This document shows positions 1 to 6,399 of a DNA stretch of 7,990 bases, in pieces. Positions within the stretch are counted from its first letter, which is position 1. The number at the start of each line of letters is the position of its first letter. The notes beneath the pieces are model-generated. The model saw nothing but the letters and a program-made list of their open reading frames with translations, ran no database searches and was not told where the DNA came from. A program made the position numbers and the translations under genes. The DNA comes from Clostridia bacterium. GTDB taxonomy: Bacteria; Bacillota; Clostridia; TANB77; CAG-508. Where the stretch lies: assembly GCA_900752095.1 (NCBI GenBank), contig CAADUD010000028.1:1-7990 (forward strand). The letters are read 5' to 3'.

Positions 1-1245
1 GCCAACTTCTTCTAATGTTCTTGCTTTTCCATCTTCTAATCCAAATCTTAGCTTTAATACTTTTGCTTCTCTAGAAGTTAAAGTTCCCATTACTTCTTCT
101 AATTGTTCACGAAGTAACGTATATGCTGCTGAATCTTGTGGTGCAGGACTATCATCATCTTGAATAAAATCCCCTAAATGACTATCATCTTCTTCACCAA
201 TTGGTGTCTCTAAAGAGACAGGGTCCTGTGCTATTTTTTGAATTTCCATAACTTTTTCTACTGGAATTTCCATTTCTTTGGCAATTTCTTCTGGAGTAGG
301 TTCACGTCCATTTTGTTGTAAAAGATGTCTAGAAGTTCTAATTAATTTATTAATAGTTTCTACCATATGAACAGGAATACGAATAGTTCTTGCTTGATCT
401 GCTATTGCTCTTGTAATTGCTTGTCTAATCCACCAAGTAGCATAAGTACTAAATTTGTATCCTTTCGTATAATCAAATTTTTCTACTGCTTTAATTAATC
501 CCATGTTTCCTTCTTGAATTAAGTCTAAGAAAAGCATTCCTCTTCCTACATATTTTTTAGCGATACTAACTACTAATCTTAAGTTTGATTCTGTTAGTTT
601 TTGTTTTGCTTCTTCATCTCCTTCTAATATTCGTTTTGCGAGCTCTAGTTCTTGGTCATAAGTTAATAATGGAATTTTACCAATTTCTCTTAAATACATT
701 CTAACAGGGTCATCAATGCTTACGCCTTCAATATTTGTTAAATCAATCTCCTCTAATTTAATATCTTCCACATCTTCTAAATCTTCTAAGTCTGGCTCTA
801 CATCTAGATCATCATCTCTTAAAATATCTACACCTAATTCTTCAAAAGCATCAAATACTTTGTCTATTTGCTCCGGATTAGTATCTTCTAGTTCAGTGGC
901 TAATTCTCCATAAGTCATTTTTCCATTTTCTTTTGCTTTTTTTAAGATATCAGCAACTTTATCTCTACTAATTTCATCTATTGTTCTTTCTTCTGTTTTT
1001 TTGTTTTTATTTTCTTTATCGTCTTGCTTTTGTTCATCCTCTTTACTGCTGTCAGGTTTTTCTGTTTTCTGAACTGCTTTTACTTTCTTTTTTTCATCTA
1101 CTGTTACAATTTCTTTTTCTTGTTTTGAAACCTTTTTCTTTGTTTTATCTTTATCCATTTCTTTTTCTATTTCTTTATCATTTTCCTTCTTTTTTACTTT
1201 TTTCTTTTCTTCTATTGATGGCTGATTTGATTCTTCCTTTTTCAT
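1..1245 (-). CDS. rpoD: RNA polymerase primary sigma factor RpoD/SigA (C-terminus cut by window edge)
   Basis: This is the housekeeping sigma-70 factor, which directs core RNA polymerase to -35/-10 promoters. 415 codons are visible with no stop; the frame runs to base 1. Residues 1-90 are a Lys/Glu-rich, probably disordered tail. Residues about 90-142 resemble region 1.1 (DEISRDKVADILKKAKENG). Region 1.2 begins at 176 (DDPVRMYLREIG), and region 2 holds NLRLVVSIAKKYVGRG and the -10-reading segment YKFSTYATWWIRQAI (263-277). Region 3 follows (RIPVHMVETINKL), then region 4.1 (TLTSREAKVLKLRFGL). The window ends at TLEEVG, inside the region 4.2 helix-turn-helix, so about 35-40 residues are missing. 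The ATG at 1243-1245 follows a GGAGGG site at 1255-1260. It is cotranscribed with dnaG. With the missing end it would be about 450 residues, against roughly 370 for Bacillus SigA; the excess is the charged N-terminal tail. Confidence 0.97.
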   Translation of the reverse strand, partial: MKKEESNQPSIEEKKKVKKKENDKEIEKEMDKDKTKKKVSKQEKEIVTVDEKKKVKAVQKTEKPDSSKEDEQKQDDKENKNKKTEERTIDEISRDKVADILKKAKENGKMTYGELATELEDTNPEQIDKVFDAFEELGVDILRDDDLDVEPDLEDLEDVEDIKLEEIDLTNIEGVSIDDPVRMYLREIGKIPLLTYDQELELAKRILEGDEEAKQKLTESNLRLVVSIAKKYVGRGMLFLDLIQEGNMGLIKAVEKFDYTKGYKFSTYATWWIRQAITRAIADQARTIRIPVHMVETINKLIRTSRHLLQQNGREPTPEEIAKEMEIPVEKVMEIQKIAQDPVSLETPIGEEDDSHLGDFIQDDDSPAPQDSAAYTLLREQLEEVMGTLTSREAKVLKLRFGLEDGKARTLEEVG

Positions 1246-1254
1246 TAATAAAAA

Positions 1255-1260
1255 CCCTCC
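1255..1260 (-). promoter_or_regulatory. Ribosome binding site of rpoD overlapping dnaG stop
   Basis: On the minus strand GGAGGG lies 9 bases before the rpoD ATG and shares base 1260 with the dnaG TAG stop codon. Ribosomes finishing dnaG would stop over the rpoD initiation site, which suggests translational coupling. The coupling is inference; the overlap is seen directly. Confidence 0.85.
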
Positions 1261-3053
1261 TATTTAATTTTAGCTAATTTTAAGATTATTGAATTTAATT
1301 CATTTTCTAAAAGCTTTCTTTCTTCTATTGCCATGCTCTCATTATTTTCTAATAACTTAATAATATTATTTCTTCTACTCACTAATTTTTCTTTTTCATA
1401 AACAGATATTAAATCTTCTACTGCCTTTTCTATATCTGAAATTTCAAAATCATATGCCATAATTTCTGTAATATGATTAATGATATCTTCTTCTTTAAAC
1501 CAGTCTAAAATATGATTAGTATTAATATTACCCTTTTCTAGTTCTTCATACAACTTTTTTAAAATTTGTTTATTAAGATCATCTTTAAAGTCATTTACTT
1601 GAATGATATTTTTTAATTTTTCGTAACATTTTTCTGTTTCGTTAATAAGTAAATAAATTACCATATTTTCTCTTTTTAATACTGCTGGTGAAACAGATTG
1701 ATCTTGTTCTTCTGTTTGAGATTTCATAGTAACAACTTTTTTCTCCAGTTTTTTGCTGCCAATATTTCCTGCAAATAATAGTTTATTTACTTCTGCTTGG
1801 ATAGCCTCTTGTGAAATTTGATATTCTTTGGAAATTTTACTAATGTAAATTTCCCTTTCCATTTGATTACTAATTTTAGCTAAAATTTTTGCAATTTCAT
1901 TTAAAAACTTAATTTTGTCATTGGTGTTTTCTATGTTAAGTTCTTTTTTTAATATTTTTACTTTAAATTCTACTAAAGAAATACTGTTGTCTACACATTT
2001 TTGAAATCTTTCTGGACCATATTTTACTACATATTCATCTGGATCTTTTGCACCCTCTATTTGAAGGATTCTAATATCACAACCCAAATTTTGTAAAATT
2101 TCCATTCCTCTTAAAATAGCAGCTTGTCCTGCTCCATCTGCATCATAGCCTAGAATAACTTGTTCACTATGTTTTCTAAGTAGTCTTCCTTGTGCTTCTG
2201 TCATAGCAGTACCTAAAGAAGCCACTACATTAGTAATTCCTCTTTGATAAAGAGAAATAGCATCCATATAGCCCTCTACAATAATAATCTTTTTAGTATC
2301 ATGTTTTTTTGCAACATTTAGTCCGAATAAATTTCTACCTTTGCTATAAACTATATTTTCTGGTGAGTTAATATACTTTGGCTTACTGTCATCTAAAACT
2401 CTTCCTCCAAAAGCAATTACTCTATCTCTTACATCTTGAATAGGGAACATTAATCTTTTACGAAAACTATCAACAAATCCTCCTTCTTGCGTTTTTTTTA
2501 TTAAGCTCGAAGCAAGCATTTCTTCTACTGTAAATCCCTTTTGTTTTAGTAATAAATAAAGTTCATTAAAATTACCAGAATATCCTATTAGAAAGGCTTT
2601 TAAGGTACGATTATCTAATTTTCTTTTTTTTATATATTCTTGTGCTATTTTTGAAGTAGATTTATATAAATTTTCATGATAAAATCTTGCTGCAATTTCG
2701 TTAATTTCATATACTCTTTTTTTCAATTTTGCTGTTTTATCATCTTCATAATTGTCTAAACTTGGAAGTTCCATACCAATTCTATTGGCCAATAATTCTA
2801 AAGTATCTTTAAAATCTAATCCTTCTATTTTAGAAACAAAATGAATAACATTTCCTCCTGCTCCACAACCAAAACAGTGAAAAATCTGCTTGTCTGGAGA
2901 AACAGCAAAAGAAGGAGATTTTTCTTTATGAAATGGACATAAGCCAAAAAAATTTCTCCCACTTCTTTTTAAAGTAACATAGCCAGATACAACATCTACT
3001 ATGTCATTATTTGACCTGATTTCTTCAATTAACTCTTCACTATATCGAACCAA
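1260..3053 (-). CDS. dnaG: DNA primase DnaG
   Basis: Primase synthesises the short RNA primers for lagging-strand replication and works with the replicative helicase. The 597 residues match the usual bacterial length of about 600. The CHC2 zinc finger is at residues 39-63 (C39, H42, C60, C63, in CPFHKEKSPSF and HCFGCGAGGN). The RNA polymerase core follows, and then the TOPRIM domain with the acidic metal ligands E260 (VEGYMD) and D304/D306 (GYDADGAG), plus KDPDEY at 337-341. Residues from about 440 on are a helical, less conserved tail that normally binds the DnaB-type helicase. The start is TTG at 3051-3053, chosen because N-terminal homology begins there (VRYSEELIEEIRSNNDIVDVV) and an AAAGG site lies just upstream. 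The stop codon TAG (1260-1262) overlaps the rpoD ribosome binding site, so the two genes are one transcription unit. Confidence 0.97.
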   Translation of the reverse strand: MVRYSEELIEEIRSNNDIVDVVSGYVTLKRSGRNFFGLCPFHKEKSPSFAVSPDKQIFHCFGCGAGGNVIHFVSKIEGLDFKDTLELLANRIGMELPSLDNYEDDKTAKLKKRVYEINEIAARFYHENLYKSTSKIAQEYIKKRKLDNRTLKAFLIGYSGNFNELYLLLKQKGFTVEEMLASSLIKKTQEGGFVDSFRKRLMFPIQDVRDRVIAFGGRVLDDSKPKYINSPENIVYSKGRNLFGLNVAKKHDTKKIIIVEGYMDAISLYQRGITNVVASLGTAMTEAQGRLLRKHSEQVILGYDADGAGQAAILRGMEILQNLGCDIRILQIEGAKDPDEYVVKYGPERFQKCVDNSISLVEFKVKILKKELNIENTNDKIKFLNEIAKILAKISNQMEREIYISKISKEYQISQEAIQAEVNKLLFAGNIGSKKLEKKVVTMKSQTEEQDQSVSPAVLKRENMVIYLLINETEKCYEKLKNIIQVNDFKDDLNKQILKKLYEELEKGNINTNHILDWFKEEDIINHITEIMAYDFEISDIEKAVEDLISVYEKEKLVSRRNNIIKLLENNESMAIEERKLLENELNSIILKLAKIK

Positions 3054-3062
3054 TTTTAACTA

Positions 3063-3068
3063 CCTTTC
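3063..3068 (-). promoter_or_regulatory. Ribosome binding site deciding the TTG start of dnaG
   Basis: The minus strand reads GAAAGG, followed by 9 bases and then TTG. No ATG or GTG in frame lies nearby, and conserved primase sequence starts directly after the TTG, so it is the best start. Confidence 0.7.
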
Positions 3069-3083
3069 TATCTATTATTTATA

Positions 3084-3131
3084 TTATTCGACATAAAGTA
3101 AAGAAATCCTTCTTTACTTTATGTCAAATAA
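3084..3131. promoter_or_regulatory. Long palindrome in the dnaG leader/promoter region
   Basis: Bases 3090-3105 and 3110-3125 are perfect 16-bp inverted arms (GACATAAAGTAAAGAA and its complement) around a 4-base loop. After one mismatch (3089/3126) five more pairs extend the arms to 3084 and 3131. A perfect TTGACA hexamer (minus, 3122-3127) sits in the outer arm, but no good -10 lies 17 bases further; the nearest is TTTACT at a 19-base spacing. No U-tract follows on the minus strand, so it does not look like a terminator for carD. It could be an operator for a dimeric regulator or a hairpin in the dnaG-rpoD leader; the sequence does not decide between them. Confidence 0.5.
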
Positions 3132-3200
3132 CATTTTTTTACAAATTTGTTTGTTTTTTTTAATCTTTTTTCTTAGGATTATGCGAAAGATACTGCCTAA

Positions 3201-3244
3201 CAAAATAGAAAAAAGACGATTTTTGTCGTCTTCTTGCTATTTTG
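3201..3244 (-). terminator. Rho-independent terminator downstream of carD
   Basis: On the minus strand the inner stem AAGACGA/TCGTCTT (3226-3232 with 3213-3219) is closed by a short loop and runs into a T-tract (3209-3214). An outer pair CAAAATAG/CTATTTTG (3201-3208 and 3237-3244) brackets it. It lies 65 bases after the carD stop, and separates carD from dnaG-rpoD. Confidence 0.8.
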
Positions 3245-3308
3245 TTTATTTTATTCTTTTTTGTATTCATTTTTTATGTTAATTTATGTATTTCTATAAA
3301 ATTATATT

Positions 3309-3890
3309 TTACAAATTTTCTGAGCCGTTATTTTCTTCTTCAAAAGGAATAAATTTATTTACTACACTAGCATTCAAATCTGCATTTTCATGTGGTACTC
3401 TATATTCGTCAAATGATATATTAATTTTATTTTCAATTAATTGTTCTACTTCGTCTTGAGTTGCATGTTCTGCTAAAACAAGTTCACTTACTAAAATTTG
3501 TTTTGCATTGGAAAGCATTTTCTTTTCGCCAGTGGACAATCCTTTTTCTTTTTGCTTAAAGCTTAAGTTTCTTACTACGTCTGCTACCTCATATACATTG
3601 CCACTCTTCATTTTTTCCATATTATCTCTATATCTTTTATTCCAGTTTTGAGCCATTTCTGTTTCATCTTCTCCCAAAATGGAAATTACTTTTTCAGCCT
3701 CTTCTTTTCCTATTACATTCCTAACACCAATTTCTTCTGCCTTTGCTGTTGGTACCATTACTTTTACTTCTCCTGGCATTTTTATAATATAATAGGCTTG
3801 GTTTTCTCCTAAAATATTCTTCTCTTCTATTGCATCAATTGTCCCTGCTCCATGCATTGGATATACGATTTTGTCACCTACATTAAACAT
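3309..3890 (-). CDS. CarD/CdnL-family RNA polymerase-binding transcription regulator
   Basis: CarD-family proteins bind the RNA polymerase beta subunit through an N-terminal Tudor-like domain and stabilise the open promoter complex. That domain is visible at residues 1-60 (MFNVGDKIVYPMHGAGTI, then YYIIKMP and VKVMVPTAKAEEIGVR). Residues about 62-150 are helical, with the family-typical NWNKRYRDNMEKMKSG at 82-97 and a run around KQKEKGLSTGEKKMLSNAK. Residues about 155-193 are an extra acidic tail ending in EEENNGSENL; family members are often about 160 residues. The start is the ATG at 3888-3890, because an AGGAAG site (3900-3905) lies 9 bases upstream and family homology begins at once. A TTG nine codons further up (3917) is in frame but has no ribosome binding site. 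The gene has its own promoter (3974-4002) and terminator. It sits just upstream of the sigma factor operon, its functional partner on RNA polymerase. Confidence 0.9.
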   Translation of the reverse strand: MFNVGDKIVYPMHGAGTIDAIEEKNILGENQAYYIIKMPGEVKVMVPTAKAEEIGVRNVIGKEEAEKVISILGEDETEMAQNWNKRYRDNMEKMKSGNVYEVADVVRNLSFKQKEKGLSTGEKKMLSNAKQILVSELVLAEHATQDEVEQLIENKINISFDEYRVPHENADLNASVVNKFIPFEEENNGSENL

Positions 3891-3899
3891 GTAAGAACA

Positions 3900-3905
3900 C
3901 TTCCT
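3900..3905 (-). promoter_or_regulatory. Ribosome binding site fixing the carD start
   Basis: AGGAAG on the minus strand is 9 bases before the ATG at 3890. It lies inside the coding stretch that a TTG start at 3917 would require, which argues for the shorter protein. Confidence 0.75.
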
Positions 3906-3973
3906 TTCATTTGCCAAAATATATCTTTTTATTAGTTAAGAAAGTTTTTAGGCTCTTCTTCAACCACAATTCT

Positions 3974-4002
3974 ATTATACTACAAAAAATGGCAAAAGTC
4001 AA
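3974..4002 (-). promoter_or_regulatory. Sigma-A promoter of carD
   Basis: The minus strand carries TTGACT (3997-4002), a 17-base spacer and a perfect TATAAT (3974-3979). Transcription would start near 3967 and give a leader of about 77 bases before the ATG. The -35 and spacer overlap the dut terminator. Confidence 0.85.
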
Positions 4003-4015
4003 AACTTTTACCATT
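3984..4015 (-). terminator. Rho-independent terminator of dut, merged with the carD promoter
   Basis: The minus strand forms a 12-bp stem, AATGGTAAAAGT (4004-4015) with ACTTTTGCCATT (3988-3999), around a 4-base loop, with one U-G wobble. Six Ts follow (3984-3989, two of them in the stem). The downstream arm plus loop contains the TTGACT -35 box of carD, and the T-tract lies in its spacer. Confidence 0.75.
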
Positions 4016-4126
4016 TATTTTTACATATTTTTCTTTTACTTTACTGTATTTACTAAGGCTTTAAGATTTTGAAAATTTTATGTTATTTGTACTTACCTTT
4101 CAATTTTCTTTCATAAAATTTGCTTT

Positions 4127-4588
4127 TTATTTACCAGTAGAACCAAACCCTCCAATTCTTTCTCCTTCTGCTACATCATTGTCTACTGTGCCAAATTTTA
4201 AGAATATCCCTTGTGCAATAGCTTCTCCTTTTTTTATATGTACATCTTCATCTTTGATATTGATACATTGAATAAAAATATGACCATCATTTTCTGGATT
4301 TCCGTAATAGTCTTTATCTATAACTCCTGCACTATGTGGGAATAATATGCCTTGCTTTTTTGGTCCTGAACTTCTAGGAAATAGTAATAATACTTCATCT
4401 CCTGGCATATATGCTTTTACTCCTGTTTTAATTAAAGTTGGTTTTATACCTTTTTGAAAACTTGGTATTATAGTATCTTCTGCAGCTTCCAAATCATAAG
4501 CAGCAGAATATTTTGTTTTTCTAATTGGTAAATGAATATCCTCATTTTCAAATCCTTTTGCTACTTCAAATCCTCTTATTTTTTCCAT
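4127..4588 (-). CDS. dut: Deoxyuridine 5'-triphosphate nucleotidohydrolase (dUTPase)
   Basis: dUTPase hydrolyses dUTP to dUMP and pyrophosphate, keeping uracil out of DNA and supplying the dTMP precursor. The 153 residues fit the trimeric beta-barrel family. All five motifs are visible: motif 1 SAAYDLEA (28-35, with Ala where many members have Gly), motif 2 PRSSGPKKQGI (71-81), motif 3 AGVIDKDYYGNPENDG (87-102, with the presumed catalytic Asp91), motif 4 GEAIAQGIF (121-129) and motif 5 ERIGGFGSTGK at the very C-terminus, the flexible P-loop-like arm. The ATG at 4586-4588 follows a GGGAG site (4599-4603). Upstream lies its own promoter, and downstream a terminator that overlaps the carD promoter. 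Some phages carry similar genes, but the setting here is chromosomal housekeeping. Confidence 0.96.
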   Translation of the reverse strand: MEKIRGFEVAKGFENEDIHLPIRKTKYSAAYDLEAAEDTIIPSFQKGIKPTLIKTGVKAYMPGDEVLLLFPRSSGPKKQGILFPHSAGVIDKDYYGNPENDGHIFIQCINIKDEDVHIKKGEAIAQGIFLKFGTVDNDVAEGERIGGFGSTGK

Positions 4589-4618
4589 ATGTTTCTATCT
4601 CCCATCTGTTTTTTCTTT

Positions 4619-4647
4619 ATCTTACCATTATCTTTTCTTTTTTGCAA
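4619..4647 (-). promoter_or_regulatory. Probable sigma-A promoter of dut (extended -10)
   Basis: The minus strand has TTGCAA (4642-4647), a 17-base spacer ending in TGG, then TAAGAT (4619-4624), which makes an extended -10 of the TGn form. Each hexamer matches consensus at 4 of 6 positions. The start would be about 25-30 bases before the dut ATG. Confidence 0.6.
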
Positions 4648-4729
4648 GAACTTTTGGGCTATTTTTATTGCTAATTTTTTGTGCTTCTCCTTTTCATTTT
4701 TAGTTTTTATTGCTATTCTTCTTTATTTT

Positions 4730-4749
4730 TTATTAGTTATCACTAACAA
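4730..4749 (-). repeat. Small hairpin just after the pilin-CLec stop codon
   Basis: The minus strand reads TTGTTAGT, GATA, ACTAATAA: an 8-bp stem with one G-T pair and a 4-base loop, starting 14 bases after the TGA. It is followed by A-rich, not T-rich, sequence in the direction of the gene, so it is not an intrinsic terminator for it. Short-stem, tetraloop hairpins placed like this are known downstream of DGR variable repeats; that link is only a suggestion here. Confidence 0.4.
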
Positions 4750-4763
4750 CGTTTATCTTTACT

Positions 4764-6110
4764 TCACATAATTGTAACACGAAAACCAAGTCCAGCACTG
4801 CTGGAAGAGTTAATCGCAGAATCAGGTCCTCTATATGCCGTGTACGAGCTAAGATTAAAGCTACCTCCTCTATTAGTACAAGGGAAAGCATGTTCACTAC
4901 TACTGTGCAAAGAATATTCTGTAGTTAATTCAGTTATATTGGCTGTCATGTCAAATATATTACATGCTTTATCCCCTGTTTCTCCTGTATTTTTTAGTGT
5001 TCCATTTAAATCTTTTTTAATTGCATAATTACTTTTTGTTTCATCCATACTCTGAATAAATACAATTGCTGTATCCCATGCATAACTGTTTGTCAAATCG
5101 CTTTCTACTCCTACACTATTATCATTTGCATACATATTTTGGGATACTTTTGATTTTTGTAATTGAGGAAGCGCAGTCCATAATTGCCCTGACTCATCAT
5201 ATCTTGTTTCATAGATACTATTTCCTATTGATACTTTTGATAATGGTTTTGCATTTGCATATTTTTCTTCATCTGTAGTTCCTTCACTATTGTATCCACT
5301 TCCATAACTTGCTTCATATCTTGCTAAATAATATCCTCCATTGTCTTTTACACTTTGCATAAAACCCGCTAAGTCCTTGGCTGTAGCATTTAATCCATCT
5401 GTTCCATTTGATGCTATACCAGCTCTATATGTTGTTAATTCTTTATAATCTCCTCCACCGAAACTTATTGTAACTTCATCTACATAGGTTTGTTCTACAT
5501 TATTTGGATTATCTCCTGCAAATGCTGCCTGTTGCATTGTTGGTGTTCCATTTGTTTCATCAAATGTATATCTTCCTAATTTTATAGTTACATCATTTTC
5601 TGGATTATTATCTTTATGCACTATTCCTACTGGTATCCATACAAATTGATTTCCATTTGCATCTTCTATTACAATTCCTTCTGGTACTGTGATTCCCTCA
5701 CTTATTACTACTTTAAATCCTTTTGGAATTGTTACAATATTTCCAAACTCATCTTTTACTTCTAATGTGTCATGATTAGTGTCTGTTACAGTTTCTATAT
5801 CTTCTGGTTCAGGTTCTTTTTCTTCTCTATTCATAATATTATTTAATTCATTAACTAAATTTTGTATTCCTCCTTCTTCATTAGCAGTAGCTTCTTCCCA
5901 TGTATTTTTTGCTTCTTGTGCTGTTCTTATAATTCCATTTTCTCCTAATAACATGTTTATGGTTACTCCTGATAAGATTAATAGAATTACTATGGTTGCA
6001 ACTAACGCTATTAAAGTAATACCTTGATTTTTCACATTTCTTTGTAAATTTTCTACTTTACTTTTCTGGATCATTCTTTTTCTTTGCCATTTTTCTTGCG
6101 TTTCTTTCAT
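4764..6110 (-). CDS. Pilin-like surface protein with C-terminal FGE/C-type-lectin-fold domain
   Basis: Residues 1-30 are a basic leader ending in KNQG. A prepilin-type cleavage site then precedes the hydrophobic helix ITLIALVATIVILLILSGV (31-49), and residues 50-95 form the polar helix common in clostridial prepilin-like proteins (NMLLGENGIIRTAQEAK). The mature +5 residue is Ala, not the usual pilin Glu. Residues 96-125 are a Glu/Pro/Asp-rich linker. From about 155 the sequence follows the FGE-sulfatase/CLec fold: FVWIPVG, YLARYEAS (261-268), AWDTAI (344-349), IFDMTANITELT (385-396), NRGGSFN (413-419) and terminal LGFRVTIM. No Cys sits where I would expect the catalytic cysteines of formylglycine-generating enzymes, so a binding domain is likelier than an enzyme. 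The protein is probably membrane-anchored or pilus-associated, with an exposed ligand-binding tip. ATG at 6108-6110; AGGAGG at 6123-6128 with a longish 12-base spacing. The last 30 codons look like a DGR variable region. Confidence 0.8.
   Translation of the reverse strand: MKETQEKWQRKRMIQKSKVENLQRNVKNQGITLIALVATIVILLILSGVTINMLLGENGIIRTAQEAKNTWEEATANEEGGIQNLVNELNNIMNREEKEPEPEDIETVTDTNHDTLEVKDEFGNIVTIPKGFKVVISEGITVPEGIVIEDANGNQFVWIPVGIVHKDNNPENDVTIKLGRYTFDETNGTPTMQQAAFAGDNPNNVEQTYVDEVTISFGGGDYKELTTYRAGIASNGTDGLNATAKDLAGFMQSVKDNGGYYLARYEASYGSGYNSEGTTDEEKYANAKPLSKVSIGNSIYETRYDESGQLWTALPQLQKSKVSQNMYANDNSVGVESDLTNSYAWDTAIVFIQSMDETKSNYAIKKDLNGTLKNTGETGDKACNIFDMTANITELTTEYSLHSSSEHAFPCTNRGGSFNLSSYTAYRGPDSAINSSSSAGLGFRVTIM
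4788..4856 (-). other. Candidate hypervariable (DGR-type) segment of the CLec domain
   Basis: Codons for residues 419-441 are about half G+C, against clearly lower values in the rest of this AT-rich gene. They contain codons ending in C or G (AGC, TCG, TAC, ACG, GCG, AAC, TCC) and seven serines spelled five ways. The run TCT TCC AGC AGT (435-438) is what adenine-specific mutation of AAT AAC AAC AAT would give. The stretch falls in the ligand-binding loops just before the terminal GFR motif, where DGR variable repeats lie. No template copy is visible in this window, so the call is inference. Confidence 0.4.
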
Positions 6111-6272
6111 TTATTTTTTCTTCCTCCTTCAATTTATTTTTTATTTCTTACTTCTGTTTCTTCGTTTTTTGTTTCTTTTTATTTTCTTAGTCTATCTTTT
6201 CTTATTTTTCATAATCGAGGAACATTGTCTAGTAATCATCTAGAATATTGTACATCTTTAAAAGAAAGTGTG

Positions 6273-6313
6273 CTGTAATTCACAAGTCTATGTAACAGGC
6301 TTATGAATTACAG
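6273..6313 (-). repeat. Long hairpin in the pilin leader
   Basis: CTGTAATTCACAAG (6273-6286) and CTTATGAATTACAG (6300-6313) pair over 14 positions around a 13-base loop. As minus-strand RNA the single mismatch becomes a U-G wobble, so the stem is unbroken; as plus-strand RNA it stays an A-C mismatch. That favours a role in the transcript leading to the pilin-like gene. The sequence after the stem (CACACTTTCTTTT) is only a weak U-tract, so attenuation is possible but unproven. Confidence 0.5.
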
Positions 6314-6340
6314 AAAAGATAGTTTGAGAACTAATGTTAC

Positions 6341-6399
6341 TAATGAAATCTTGTTATATCTTATAAATAATTAGTAAAAAATATTATTTGATTTCATTA
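6341..6399. repeat. Spaced perfect 10-bp inverted repeat
   Basis: TAATGAAATC (6341-6350) and GATTTCATTA (6390-6399) are perfect complements 39 bases apart. The right arm overlaps the candidate -10 box of the pilin promoter; the left arm would lie downstream of the start point. A paired operator allowing DNA looping is one possible reading. Confidence 0.4.

Noticed and set aside
981..1277. Plus-strand open frame encoding a Phe/Leu-rich, apparently membrane-spanning 98-residue peptide
   Set aside because: It is the antisense of the Lys/Glu-rich N-terminus of rpoD; AAA/GAA codons read backwards give TTT/TTC. No ribosome binding site and no family resemblance.
3888..3917. Upstream TTG start for carD adding nine residues
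   Set aside because: No ribosome binding site precedes it, the added residues are not family-like, and the AGGAAG site inside them serves the ATG at 3890.
4589..4763. DGR template repeat or accessory gene beside the variable-looking domain
   Set aside because: This spacer is low-complexity A/G-rich sequence with a repeated TAGCAATAAAAA and the dut promoter; nothing resembles the 3' end of the CLec gene.
4840..5278. Plus-strand open frames opposite the pilin-CLec gene
   Set aside because: They are antisense shadows with no ribosome binding sites, while the minus-strand frame has clear domains throughout.
4764..5650. Active formylglycine-generating enzyme
   Set aside because: The fold pattern is there, but no cysteine occupies the expected catalytic positions near the C-terminus, and the prepilin-like anchor suits a surface-binding role.
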